A DNA stretch of 64,000 bases, from positions 1,302,001 to 1,366,000 of the forward strand of contig NZ_CP070352.1 in NCBI RefSeq assembly GCF_016919405.1, written 5' to 3'. Below the pieces are notes generated by a model, which was not told the origin of the DNA, made no database searches, and saw nothing but the letters and a program-made list of their open reading frames with translations. The DNA comes from Ensifer sp. PDNC004. Lineage in GTDB: Bacteria; Pseudomonadota; Alphaproteobacteria; Rhizobiales; Rhizobiaceae. Below, piece by piece: positions 1 through 8,585 of this stretch. Numbering within the stretch: position 1 is the stretch's first letter; the number at the start of each line of letters is the position of its first letter. The translations under genes and the position numbers were made by a program.

Positions 1-86
1 CATGGAATCCTCGATCGTCCTCTATTCGCTACCGGCGATGCAACCGACCCTTTAAGTCAATTGTGCGTCGCCAGCCGACGGAACGA

Positions 87-1151
87 TCACAGGCCGGCGT
101 AAGGGTCCGCCAGCGCCGCTTCGGGTCGGCTGATAGGATACTTAGTTCCCGAGATCTTCGCGGCCAGCTTTTCAGCGCCGTTTTTCTCAAGAAGTGCCCG
201 GAAGCTCGGATGCATGCCGCCATCAACATAGGCGTTGATGGGCGCCGACGTCTGATTGGCCATCATGCCAGCGAGCTTCGCGTCCTCCGATTGCAGCCGC
301 GCCACCAGTCCGGCATCGGGCGTGGAGATCGCCGCCGGGCAGGCGGCAAGCGGGTCGGACGGTTCGCCATCGGCAAAATCGGTGTTGAAGACGTAGCGGC
401 GGCCACATGCCGCAACCTTCGGCTGGCGCTTCGTCGCCTCGAAGATGTCGTAGCCCTGCTTGATGTTCTTCCAGAAATCGAAGTTCGGGTCGCCGCGGTG
501 CTTGGCCATGTTCTCCGCCGTCATGCGGAAGGGATAGGCCTGCACCTGGAACGTGCCCTGGCCGCCGGCGAGCGCGCGCTGCACCACGGCATAGATTTCG
601 CCGACGCCCTGGTCGGTCATGGCGTAGCAGCCGGACGACGAACAGGCGCCGTGCACCATCAGCGCCTCACCGGTGTAGCCGAGCGCCGATTCCAGCCGGT
701 TCGGGTAGCCGAGGTTAAACGACAGGAAATATTGCGATTTCGGGTTCAGCATGCCGGCCGAGACGTGGTAGAAACCTTCCGGCGCCTGGCGATCGCCCGA
801 CTTCGTCTTCGGGCCGAGCTTTCCGGACCAGCGGCACATGGGGTAGCTCTTCAACAGGGCGTACTGTCCCTGCTTGTTCTGCTTCCAGACCTCGAGTTCG
901 CTTTCCTGCTTGAAGATGCGGATCAGCACCGGGCTTTCCGGCTTGCTGCCGTTCTTTGCCATCGCGGCGATCAGCTTTGCCGGGATCGGCGGCGGCTCGC
1001 GCACGTCGTCGGCGTCGAGCGCCATGCAGCCGGACAGCGCCAGAGCCATCGCGCCGATCGCCAGGGCATGCCGCATCCGTCGCAACTGCGCGAATATCCT
1101 GCCGGCCTGGAGTGTCTCGGAAGAAGGGCTCTTGATCGTCTCGCGCCGCAT
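87..1151 (-). CDS. L,D-transpeptidase (YafK/YkuD-like) family protein, probable lipoprotein
   Basis: Likely a cell-wall L,D-transpeptidase-fold protein of the YafK type. The central part carries a histidine-containing stretch MVHGACSSSGC, which matches the HG...SxGC active-site signature with a catalytic cysteine. Near the N terminus a hydrophobic run ends in LSGC, a lipobox, so the protein is probably lipid-anchored in the envelope. An open frame extends further upstream, but I chose the ATG at 1151 because AGGAG lies 5 bases before it (354 residues). A later ATG at 1076 gives the usual short lipoprotein signal but has no ribosome binding site. The last 100 or so residues are a tail of unknown role. 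It has no operon partner in view. Confidence 0.75.
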   Translation of the reverse strand: MRRETIKSPSSETLQAGRIFAQLRRMRHALAIGAMALALSGCMALDADDVREPPPIPAKLIAAMAKNGSKPESPVLIRIFKQESELEVWKQNKQGQYALLKSYPMCRWSGKLGPKTKSGDRQAPEGFYHVSAGMLNPKSQYFLSFNLGYPNRLESALGYTGEALMVHGACSSSGCYAMTDQGVGEIYAVVQRALAGGQGTFQVQAYPFRMTAENMAKHRGDPNFDFWKNIKQGYDIFEATKRQPKVAACGRRYVFNTDFADGEPSDPLAACPAAISTPDAGLVARLQSEDAKLAGMMANQTSAPINAYVDGGMHPSFRALLEKNGAEKLAAKISGTKYPISRPEAALADPYAGL

Positions 1152-1409
1152 GCGGGCTCCTGGAAATGCTTCCGCCACCAAGCGTCCTTCGTGTGGCGTG
1201 GGTGCCGACCCGAAGCGTTCGACGCTGTTCGGTTCAGCCTCAAGTTCAGCGATTAAGCGGTGACAGCCCTGGCTGCAAGCCTTTGTCCCTGGCACTCGCG
1301 ATCAACAATTCTTGAACGCGCGCCGCCATAGCTGACCGCCGATTGGGTCGATGTTGAGACAAGATGGTGAATTTTTTCTCAACGCGGGCGCCGGAAAAGT
1401 CCCGATGCG

Positions 1410-1664
1410 TCAGTCCCGCGGCTCACTGCCGGGCGCATAGACGGTCTTCTGCTTGAAGGCAAAGACGTTGCCGCAGCGGCAGCGCACCATGTGCTTGGCG
1501 GGGTCGGGAGAGGTGCGTTCAGTCGAGAAGCCCTTGGGCATCACGTCGATGGTAAAGCCGCGATTGCTGCCCTTGCCTTTGTCGTTTTCCGACGCTTCGG
1601 CGAAGCCGGCGGCTCCGCATTTGGCGCATTCCAGCTTTCTCGAATACCGATCCCGCGATGCCAT
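1410..1664 (-). CDS. Small zinc-ribbon-like hypothetical protein
   Basis: An 84-residue protein of unknown function. It has a CxxC pair (Cys13, Cys16) and a CxC pair (Cys62, Cys64), spaced as in small four-cysteine zinc ribbons. The intervening part is charged and the C terminus is short. A TTG two codons upstream is possible, but the ATG at 1664 is the more likely start; the upstream GAGTG is only a weak ribosome binding site. The gene stands alone between the transpeptidase and the SDR gene. The paired cysteines argue that it is real; partner and role cannot be read from the sequence. Confidence 0.6.
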   Translation of the reverse strand: MASRDRYSRKLECAKCGAAGFAEASENDKGKGSNRGFTIDVMPKGFSTERTSPDPAKHMVRCRCGNVFAFKQKTVYAPGSEPRD

Positions 1665-1794
1665 GTTCAATCACACTCGATAGCGCTGCCGCATCCAGAA
1701 GGGGGGGCGGCGGCGCTTGGTTGCCCGAAACACCGAACTATAGGAGGCCGTCCGTCGTTTCAAGTTTGCCGGTGACGGGTTTTGGCGGCAACGC

Positions 1795-2703
1795 CTAACG
1801 ATAGCCGGTTGCGTCGGCCGGCTTGTTCGCCTCCATCACCTCGCGCATGTAGCGCCAGCAATCGGGCCGCGAGCCGTCGAGATCGGAAAACCCGTAGACC
1901 TGCGCCAGCCCGCCGCTCGACAGCGACTGGCCGTTCCAGCGGGCCTTGTCCGGATCCGCCGCGAGCGCCGCAATGGCGCGACCGACGAAGCGCGGCGTTT
2001 CCGAAATGACGAAATGCGGCTGGTTTTTCGTGGCGTCGTGCCAGTTGTCTTCCCCGACCTCGAAATGTTCGAGCATCATCTCCGAGCGCATCCACCCGGG
2101 CGTGATCGAAACCGCGGTGGCGCCGTGCGGCGAAAGGTCCTTGGCGTGGGCCCAGGCCATGCGGTTGGCCGAAACCTTGGCGAGATCGTAGAAAGGCGAC
2201 AGCCGGTAGTTCTCGGCATTGTATTCGGCGGTGCCGTCGGTCACCTCGACCAAGAGGCCGCCGGGTTTCTCGATCATCAGCGGCAGGGCGTAGTGGGCGG
2301 TGATCAGGTGGGTATCGACACCGAGATGCAGAAGCTTCAGCCCGTTTTCGAGATTGTGCTCCCAGACCGGCTTGTTCCACTCGAACAGCAACTCGCCGCC
2401 CCAGACGTCGTTGACGAGGATGTCGAGCCGTCCCTGTTCATTGCGGATGCGCTCGACGAGCGCCTTGACCTGCTCCGGTTGCAAATGGTCGACCTGGACG
2501 GGAATGCCCTTGCCGCCTAGGCTGGTGACGATCTCGGCGGTGTCCTCGATCGTTTCGGGGCGCCTGTAGTCGGACTGCTGTTGCCGCGTCGTACGACCGG
2601 TCACGTAAACGGTGGCGCCGGCGGCGCCAAGTTCGGTCGCGATGCCGCGCCCGCCGCCGCGCGTCGCGCCAGCGACGAGTGCGACTTTGCCTTCTAGCGT
2701 CAT
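1795..2703 (-). CDS. SDR family oxidoreductase (DHRS1-like)
   Basis: A 302-residue NAD(P)-dependent short-chain dehydrogenase/reductase. The N-terminal Rossmann motif reads GATRGGGRGIA, the glycine-rich variant seen in the DHRS1-like subgroup, and the catalytic YxxxK appears as YDLAK in the second half. The substrate is unknown. AAGGAG lies 7 bases before the ATG, which supports the start. It is divergent from the TetR-family gene beginning at 2793, with under 90 bases between them, so it is the likely target of that repressor. This arrangement usually marks an inducible detoxification enzyme, but the inducer cannot be inferred. Confidence 0.85.
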   Translation of the reverse strand: MTLEGKVALVAGATRGGGRGIATELGAAGATVYVTGRTTRQQQSDYRRPETIEDTAEIVTSLGGKGIPVQVDHLQPEQVKALVERIRNEQGRLDILVNDVWGGELLFEWNKPVWEHNLENGLKLLHLGVDTHLITAHYALPLMIEKPGGLLVEVTDGTAEYNAENYRLSPFYDLAKVSANRMAWAHAKDLSPHGATAVSITPGWMRSEMMLEHFEVGEDNWHDATKNQPHFVISETPRFVGRAIAALAADPDKARWNGQSLSSGGLAQVYGFSDLDGSRPDCWRYMREVMEANKPADATGYR

Positions 2704-2758
2704 GATTTTTCTCCTTCATGGACGATTGCCAACTGGCGTTTCCCGGCTCGTATGATAT

Positions 2759-2784
2759 ATAAATGATTGTTCGGTTATAAATGA
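2759..2784. promoter_or_regulatory. Divergent promoter region with repeated ATAAATGA octamer
   Basis: ATAAATGA occurs twice in the same orientation, at 2759-2766 and 2777-2784, in the short AT-rich gap between the SDR and TetR genes. The position suits operator half-sites for the TetR repressor, but direct rather than inverted symmetry makes this uncertain. Confidence 0.35.
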
Positions 2785-2792
2785 GAGTCAAG

Positions 2793-3365
2793 ATGCCTCG
2801 CCCAAAAACCATGCCCGACGAAGAGGTGCTGGCCGCCGCCTTCACATTGATGCGGGCCGATGGTCCCGATGGCCTGACCTTCGCGGCGCTGGCCGCGCGC
2901 ACGGGCCTTTCCGGCGCAACGCTGGTGCAGCGCTTTGAAAACAAGGCAAAGCTGATCCAGCGGGCGCTCAGCCAGGCCTGGGACGGGCTGGACGGGCAGA
3001 CGGCGGAGCTGATGGCGAGCGTACCGCGGACGCCGGAGGGCGCCATCGCGCTGCTGGTGGGTCTCTCGGGCGATTACGGCGGTATCGACAGCTATGCCGA
3101 CGACCTCAGGATTCTGCGGGAAGACCTGCGCGATCCGTTGCTCCGTGCCCGCGGCGCAAAGTGGCGCGACGTGCTCTCGGGCGTGCTCGACGAATGCCTC
3201 GCCGGCCTTCCCGCTGCGAGCCCGGGGCTCGGTCTGCTGATGGCGTCGCAATGGCAGGGATCCTTGCTCTGGTGGAGCTTCGACCCGCAGGTGCCGGTCA
3301 CGGCCTTTGTCGAGCAGAGCCTGACGCGCTTCGTCGAAGCTTTTGCGAGACGGCCGGCAGGCTGA
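2793..3365 (+). CDS. TetR/AcrR family transcriptional regulator
   Basis: A 190-residue one-component repressor. The first 60 or so residues form the TetR helix-turn-helix (LTFAALAARTGLSGATLVQRF), followed by a variable ligand-binding domain. An ATG at 2781 is also in frame, but MPRPK is the usual TetR start and GAGAG lies just upstream of the ATG at 2793. It faces the SDR gene across a short AT-rich gap and probably controls that gene and itself. The ligand is unknown. Confidence 0.85.
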   Translation: MPRPKTMPDEEVLAAAFTLMRADGPDGLTFAALAARTGLSGATLVQRFENKAKLIQRALSQAWDGLDGQTAELMASVPRTPEGAIALLVGLSGDYGGIDSYADDLRILREDLRDPLLRARGAKWRDVLSGVLDECLAGLPAASPGLGLLMASQWQGSLLWWSFDPQVPVTAFVEQSLTRFVEAFARRPAG

Positions 3366-3462
3366 CAACTGCGGCAGTGGCGTGCTCACCGGTCTGTCAA
3401 ATCGCCGTGAGATGGCCGTGCGGTGGATGACGGCGGCGCAAGCTGGTCTTAGATGCTGATCC

Positions 3463-4512
3463 ATGATCAGATTTGTCGCAGTCCTCGTTGCCCGCATCGC
3501 CACTTTGGCACTCGTCGTCTCGACGCTTGTCGCCTTGCCGGTCGCGGCTCAGACGCCACCGCCGATTTCGGCCTTGCTGGACGAACTGGCCTCACGGTCA
3601 GAGCTTGATCCCCTGAAGACCGTGATCGTCGCCCGCGACGGCAAGATCGTCGCCGAGCGTGGTTACGGTCGCAACCGCGTGACGGACTCGACCAACATCA
3701 AGTCGGCCTCGAAATCGATTATCTCGGCGCTGGTCGGCATCGCCATCGACAAGGGGCTGCTCGACGGGACGGATCAGAAGGTCGCGCCGATCCTGAAGGC
3801 GGACCTGCCGGCCTCCCCGGATCCGCGCATCAACGACATCACCGTCGGTCACTTGCTTTCGATGCAGGCGGGGCTTGGCCGTCTCTCGGGGCCGAACTAC
3901 GGTCGATGGGTCGCCAGCCGCAATTGGGTGCGCACCGCGCTCGCCCAGACCTTCGACGACGATCCGGGCGGCGAGATGCTCTATTCCACCGCCTCCACCC
4001 ATCTGCTTTCGGCGATCCTGACGAAGGTCAGCGGCAAGTCGACCCTGACGTTGGCGCGCGAGTGGCTGGGGCCGCTCGAAGGCTTCCGCATCGGGGCCTG
4101 GGATCGCGATCCGCAAGGCATCTACCTCGGCGGCAACCAGATGGCGATGAGCCCGCGCTCGCTGCTGGCCTTCGGCGAACTCTATCGCAATGGTGGCCGC
4201 ACGGCGTCAGGTCAGCAACTGGTCTCGGCAGGGTGGATCGCGGCCTCCTGGCAGCATCGCACCAATTCGCGCTTCTCCGGCGACGAATACGGTTATGGCT
4301 GGTTCGAGCGCCAGATCGCCGGCGAGGAGGTGCATTTCGCCTGGGGCTATGGCGGCCAGATGCTCTACATCATCCCGAGCCTCGATCTGACCGTGGTGAT
4401 GACCTCGGCCGAAAGCGGACCGTCGGCCCGCAACGGCTATCGCGACGCGCTGCATCTGGTGCTCGGCGAGATCATCACGAAGGTGAAAGCCGAACCGGAA
4501 ACGGACGGGTGA
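3463..4512 (+). CDS. Serine hydrolase, beta-lactamase/class C-like family, exported
   Basis: A 349-residue penicillin-binding-protein-fold hydrolase. An N-terminal signal peptide ends near AAQ at residue 30. The SxxK nucleophile motif is Ser81-Ala-Ser-Lys84, the Tyr motif is YST at 174-176, and a C-terminal WGYGGQ segment takes the place of the KTG-type triad. Family members are esterases, D-amino-acid peptidases or proteins of unknown substrate, so the name beta-lactamase describes the fold only. No strong ribosome binding site precedes the ATG. It lies alone downstream of the TetR gene and faces the arginase-like gene. Confidence 0.8.
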   Translation: MIRFVAVLVARIATLALVVSTLVALPVAAQTPPPISALLDELASRSELDPLKTVIVARDGKIVAERGYGRNRVTDSTNIKSASKSIISALVGIAIDKGLLDGTDQKVAPILKADLPASPDPRINDITVGHLLSMQAGLGRLSGPNYGRWVASRNWVRTALAQTFDDDPGGEMLYSTASTHLLSAILTKVSGKSTLTLAREWLGPLEGFRIGAWDRDPQGIYLGGNQMAMSPRSLLAFGELYRNGGRTASGQQLVSAGWIAASWQHRTNSRFSGDEYGYGWFERQIAGEEVHFAWGYGGQMLYIIPSLDLTVVMTSAESGPSARNGYRDALHLVLGEIITKVKAEPETDG

Positions 4513-4549
4513 CGAGGCGTCGGCCGCGCTGGCTCGACGCTGATCTGCG

Positions 4550-5362
4550 TCAGGCCAGCAACGGTTCCACGATGCCGAGCAGGCATTCGATCGCAGCTTC
4601 ATCTCTTCGCGCGTCCTCGGACGCTTCGAATTCCGCGAGTTCGATGCCGGCGATCTGTTCCTTCGGGATCGCCGCGAAGATGGCGCGCAGGGTCCGCGGA
4701 TAAAGGCCGTCGCCGATGGCATAGGCGGCCGGCACATGGTTCGGCTCGAGCACGTCCCAATCGACATGGATCCAGACCGGCGCATCGCCGATAGACGAAA
4801 GAATGGCCTCCGGCGTCGCTTCCGCGGGCGATACGATGCGCACGCCCGCCTGCTGCAACAGATCCATCTCCGCGGGATCGATGTCGCGCGCGCCGACGAT
4901 GACAACCTGTTTCGGGTCCAGCCCGCTGCCGTGGCCGCTTTTCCAAAGCCCGCAGGCGGCGGCCAGCACCATGCCGCCGAGATAGCCGCTTTCGGTTGTC
5001 TGCGGCGTGTTGAAATCGCCATGGGCGTCGATCCAGAGCAACACCGCGTCGGCGCGTTCCCGCGCGACGACAGGCAGTGTCGCAAGGCTGGCGGAGCAGG
5101 TATTGGCGATGAGAAGCGATTTGTCGCCACGTTGCAGTGTTGCGGCAATCGCCGTCTGCAGGCCGGCCAGGGTCTCCCCGGCCTCGGGCAGGCTTGCCGA
5201 CCAATCGTCTTCCTTCGCCGGCGACGGAATGCCGATAGTGATCGGCTGCAGCCCGGTGCGCTTGCCCAGAGCTTCTGCCGTCAGGGCCGCCCCGGGGATG
5301 GCGCCAGGCGTTCTGTCGGCGATGCGTCCCTGGGAGACGACGAGTTCGTAGGGCACGGGCAT
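4550..5362 (-). CDS. Arginase/ureohydrolase family protein, atypical metal site
   Basis: A 270-residue arginase-fold protein. Two manganese-binding motifs are present: DAHGD at residues 112-116 and DWD at 201-203. The first motif, normally GGDHS, reads ANTCSAS around residues 86-92, so the histidine that helps bind one metal is missing. It may be a divergent ureohydrolase-like enzyme with altered metal content rather than an arginase or agmatinase. AAGGAG almost touches the start codon. A 10-bp perfect inverted repeat sits 117-142 bases upstream of the start and may be its operator. Confidence 0.75.
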   Translation of the reverse strand: MPVPYELVVSQGRIADRTPGAIPGAALTAEALGKRTGLQPITIGIPSPAKEDDWSASLPEAGETLAGLQTAIAATLQRGDKSLLIANTCSASLATLPVVARERADAVLLWIDAHGDFNTPQTTESGYLGGMVLAAACGLWKSGHGSGLDPKQVVIVGARDIDPAEMDLLQQAGVRIVSPAEATPEAILSSIGDAPVWIHVDWDVLEPNHVPAAYAIGDGLYPRTLRAIFAAIPKEQIAGIELAEFEASEDARRDEAAIECLLGIVEPLLA

Positions 5363-5695
5363 TCTCCTTGCATTTTCTTCGGGCGTTTACGCCGGCCTTT
5401 TCGCGCGCCGCGAGGCCGCCTGTTCGGGCGTTTTTGGGCGAATGTGTCGGGATTGGCCTGAAAGGAAGCCTCGAAGAATCGATATATCTGTTTGGATATA
5501 TCGAGTTCGCGCCGCGGTCGCAATTTCATTGGGGCGAGCGTTGATGCGATTGCTGCGCACGGGGCGCCGCGATCGCCAAAGTTGCCCGGCGGTTTGGCGC
5601 GGCGCGGTATGCTGCCGAAATTTCAGAGATGAGGGGGCGCTTGCCGCAATTTGTGTCGCGGCAAGCGATTTCACTTGGATCGCCGACCGCGGCGG
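5363..5695. other. Intergenic region upstream of the arginase-like gene
   Basis: A 333-base gap between the ends of two minus-strand units. I see no credible gene. The open frames that cross it on either strand lack codon character and good starts. Its one striking element is the inverted repeat at 5479-5504. Confidence 0.6.
5479..5504. promoter_or_regulatory. Perfect 10-bp inverted repeat, putative operator
   Basis: TCGATATATC at 5479-5488 and GATATATCGA at 5495-5504 are exact reverse complements around the 6-base spacer TGTTTG. It lies upstream of the arginase-like gene. The AT-rich symmetric arms look like a dimeric repressor site rather than a terminator. The binding protein is unknown and no regulator gene is adjacent. 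Confidence 0.55.
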
Positions 5696-6712
5696 TTAGC
5701 CGCCAAAGCCTTCGATGACGATCTTGCCCTTGGCGGCCCCGGTCTCGATACGGCGATGCGCTTCGCGCAGGTTTTCCGCATTGATCGGCGAGAGCACCTC
5801 GGCAAGCGTCGTCTTCAGCCGTCCGGCGTCGATCTCGTCGGCGACGAAGCTGAGCAGACGATGCTGCTCGATCATGTCGGGCGTCTGGTGCATCGGGCGG
5901 GCGAACATGAACTCCCAATGCAGGCTCGCCGCCTTGGTCTTCATGCCGGCCATCGGCATCGGCACGTCGGTGTTGTCGATCGAGACGATGCCGCCTTGCG
6001 GCCGGATCAGCTCGACGGCGTCGTCCCAGTGGCGCATGTCGTTGAAGATGGCGATGTGATCGACATGGGTAAAGCCGAGCGCCCGGACCTGCGCGACCAG
6101 CGGTTCACGATGGCTGACCACGTGGTCGGCGCCGAGTTCCTTGACCCAGGCGATGGTTTCCGGCCGCGATGCGGTGGCGATGACGGTGAGGCCGGCGCGC
6201 TTTGCCAGCTGGATGCCGATCGAGCCGACGCCGCCGGCGCCGCCGACGATGAGGATCGACTGTCCTCGGTCGGCGCCGTCCCGGTCGATGCCGAGCCGGT
6301 CGAAGAAGGCCTCGTAGGCGGTGATCGTCGTCAATGGCAGGGCGGCCGCTTCCGCAAAGGACAGGTTCCTCGGCTTGCGCCCGACGATGCGCTCATCGAC
6401 GAGGTGATACTGCTGGTTGGATCCCGACCGTGTCAGGTCGCCAGCGTAATAGACGGCGTCGCCCGGCCGGAACAGCGTCACGTCAGGACCGACGGCTTCG
6501 ACGATGCCGCTTGCGTCCCAGCCGAGCACGCGCGGCGTTTCCTCGACCTTGTCCTTAGGGGCGCGCATCTTCACGTCGACGGGATTGACCGCGACGGCGT
6601 GAACCGCGACCAGGATATCGTGCCCCTTGGGTTCCGGCTTCGAGAGCTCGACATCGACGAAACTCTCCGGGTCGGAAACCGGGAGATAGCGGGTGAGGGC
6701 GACAGCTTTCAT
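5696..6712 (-). CDS. Zinc-type alcohol dehydrogenase family / quinone oxidoreductase-like protein
   Basis: A 338-residue medium-chain dehydrogenase/reductase with a GroES-like N-terminal half and a Rossmann half, where GGAGGVGS at 157-164 binds NADPH. I see none of the cysteine ligands of catalytic-zinc enzymes, so it resembles the zinc-less quinone oxidoreductase/ZADH1 branch, which reduces alpha,beta-unsaturated carbonyls. I start it at 6712, where AGGAG is 6 bases upstream; the longer frame would run into the preceding gene's end. It is the last gene of a four-gene minus-strand operon with the ene-reductase, SDR and VOC genes. Confidence 0.85.
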   Translation of the reverse strand: MKAVALTRYLPVSDPESFVDVELSKPEPKGHDILVAVHAVAVNPVDVKMRAPKDKVEETPRVLGWDASGIVEAVGPDVTLFRPGDAVYYAGDLTRSGSNQQYHLVDERIVGRKPRNLSFAEAAALPLTTITAYEAFFDRLGIDRDGADRGQSILIVGGAGGVGSIGIQLAKRAGLTVIATASRPETIAWVKELGADHVVSHREPLVAQVRALGFTHVDHIAIFNDMRHWDDAVELIRPQGGIVSIDNTDVPMPMAGMKTKAASLHWEFMFARPMHQTPDMIEQHRLLSFVADEIDAGRLKTTLAEVLSPINAENLREAHRRIETGAAKGKIVIEGFGG

Positions 6713-6753
6713 GAGTTGCTCCTTTGTGGGCTGAAGAGGTGTGATTGCCGCGG

Positions 6754-7854
6754 TCATGCCACGCGCTCGAGTGTCGGATAGCTAGAGTAGCCTTCGGCGC
6801 TACCGCCGAAAAGCGTGGCCCCGTCGAAGGTTGCAAGCGGCAGCCCGTCTTTCAGCCGGCGCGGCAGGTCCGGATTGGCGATGAACGGGCGGCCGAAGGC
6901 GACGATGTCGGCAAGACCGGCGGCAAGGATCGCCTCGGCCTTGTTACGATCATAGCGGCCGGCGACGATGATGCGGCCGGAATAGGCGGCGCGCAGTTCG
7001 CGGCGGAAGTCGTCGGGGATAACGGGCGCATCATCCCAATCGGCTTCCACCAGATGGATATAGGCAAGGCCGACGCGGTCGATTTCACGCGCGGCTTTCA
7101 GGATCGTCGGGATGATCTCGTCGTCCTCCATGTTGCGCTGGGTGATATAGGGCGAAAGCCGGATGCCGACGCGGGAGGCGCCGATCTCGCCTGCAACCGC
7201 CTCGGCGACCTCGACCAGGAAGCGGATGCGGTTCTCGGCCGGGCCGCCATAGCGGTCGTCGCGTCGGTTGGACGAGCGGCGCAGGAACTGGTCGATCAGG
7301 TAGCCGTTGGCGCCATGGATCTCGACGCCGTCAAAACCGGCTTCGATGGCGTTTGCTGCCGCCTGGCGGAAATCCTCGATGATGCCGGCGATCTCGCTCA
7401 GCGCCAAGGCGCGCGGCACGGGGCTGTCGACCATCGCGCCGATGCCGGTTTCCGGATCGGCCACCCACACCTTTGCGTCCGGTGAAATCGCGGACGGTGC
7501 GACCGGGCTGGCGCCGTCGTGGAAACTCTCATGGCTCATGCGGCCGACATGCCAGAGCTGCAGCACGATGCGGCCTCCGGCCCGGTGCACGGCGTCGGTG
7601 ACGAGCCGCCAGCCGGCGATCTGCTCGGAAGAGTGGATGCCGGGCGTAAACGAGTAGCCCTGGCCCTGCGCCGAGATCTGGGTGGCCTCGGTGACGATGA
7701 GCCCGGCCGAGGCGCGCTGGGCATAGTACTCGGCCATCAGGGCGTTGGGCACGTTGCCCGGCTGGCTGCTGCGCGCCCGCGTCATCGGCGCAAGCGCAAT
7801 ACGGTTGGGCAGGGTCAGCGATCCGAGCGAGATCGGAGAAAAGAGCGACGGCAT
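6754..7854 (-). CDS. Old yellow enzyme family NADH:flavin oxidoreductase (NemA-like)
   Basis: A 366-residue FMN-dependent ene-reductase. The TIM-barrel carries the OYE signatures PMTRARS near residue 23, LQLWHVGR near 98, and HGANGY at 180-185. His180 and Asn183 are the pair that binds the substrate carbonyl or nitro group, and Tyr185 is the proton donor. GRPFIANPDLP near the C terminus closes the FMN phosphate site. Such enzymes reduce unsaturated carbonyls, maleimides or nitro compounds. It sits between the SDR and ADH genes, which fits an electrophile-detoxification operon. AAGGAT lies 7 bases before the ATG. Confidence 0.9.
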   Translation of the reverse strand: MPSLFSPISLGSLTLPNRIALAPMTRARSSQPGNVPNALMAEYYAQRASAGLIVTEATQISAQGQGYSFTPGIHSSEQIAGWRLVTDAVHRAGGRIVLQLWHVGRMSHESFHDGASPVAPSAISPDAKVWVADPETGIGAMVDSPVPRALALSEIAGIIEDFRQAAANAIEAGFDGVEIHGANGYLIDQFLRRSSNRRDDRYGGPAENRIRFLVEVAEAVAGEIGASRVGIRLSPYITQRNMEDDEIIPTILKAAREIDRVGLAYIHLVEADWDDAPVIPDDFRRELRAAYSGRIIVAGRYDRNKAEAILAAGLADIVAFGRPFIANPDLPRRLKDGLPLATFDGATLFGGSAEGYSSYPTLERVA

Positions 7855-7913
7855 GGTGAGATCCTTGGTGAGGGGCGGTCGCCGAGCGACCGGGCAAAGT
7901 GTGGGGAGGCGCG

Positions 7914-8585
7914 TCAGTTGATCAGCGCGCCGCCTTCGATGTCGATCACCGAGCCGGTGACGAAGGGGTTGTCGATGGCGAAGAGATAGCCGCTGGCGAT
8001 ATCTTCGGGTTGCCCGGCGCGGCCGGCAGGGAGGGTCGCTGCAGCGCGATCGAACATCGCGTCGCGCGCCTCGCCGGCCATGCCGGCATAGGCTTCCGTC
8101 CGCGTCAGGCCGGGGCTGACGACATTCACCCGCAGCGGCGCCAATTCCTTGGCCATGACCTTGGCGGTCGCTTCGAGCGCCGCGTTCATCGCCGTCTTGA
8201 CGAAGGTGCCGGGGACCGTTCGGCGGGCGAGGAAACCCGAGGTGAAGGTGATCGTACCGCCGGCGCGCATGTATCGGGCAGCCTCCCGGGCGAGCACGAC
8301 CGATCCCCAGAACTTGACGTCGAAGGCAGCCTTGGCGGCATTGAGATCGACATCGCTCATCTTGCCGCCGGGCGCGGCGGAGCCGGCGGTCATGATCAGG
8401 TGGTCGATCGGCCCGAGCCTGCGGAAATAGGCAGCCACTGCTGCGGTATCGGCAAGATCGAGACCGGTGGCGCGGCTGGCGATCTCCACCCGGCCCGGGC
8501 GTTTCGCAAGTGCCTTGGCGACGGCCGCGCCGATGCCGCTGGTGCCGCCGATGACGACGGAGACGGTGGTGTCAGTGAAGGTCAT
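7914..8585 (-). CDS. Atypical SDR family oxidoreductase lacking canonical YxxxK
   Basis: A 223-residue short-chain dehydrogenase-like protein. The cofactor motif GGTSGIG is intact near residue 14. Where the catalytic YxxxK is expected, the sequence reads GTFVKTAMNAALEA, so by my alignment neither the Tyr nor the paired Lys is in the usual place. The remaining SDR framework (RVNVVSPG, late in the protein) is conserved. Activity may depend on other residues. GGAGA lies about 6 bases before the ATG at 8585. That start overlaps the end of the VOC gene by 14 bases, suggesting translational coupling. Confidence 0.8.
   Translation of the reverse strand: MTFTDTTVSVVIGGTSGIGAAVAKALAKRPGRVEIASRATGLDLADTAAVAAYFRRLGPIDHLIMTAGSAAPGGKMSDVDLNAAKAAFDVKFWGSVVLAREAARYMRAGGTITFTSGFLARRTVPGTFVKTAMNAALEATAKVMAKELAPLRVNVVSPGLTRTEAYAGMAGEARDAMFDRAAATLPAGRAGQPEDIASGYLFAIDNPFVTGSVIDIEGGALIN

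Noticed and set aside
1694..1712. G-rich run between two genes
   Set aside because: A short homopolymer in a 130-base gap with no structure or partner site; probably chance.
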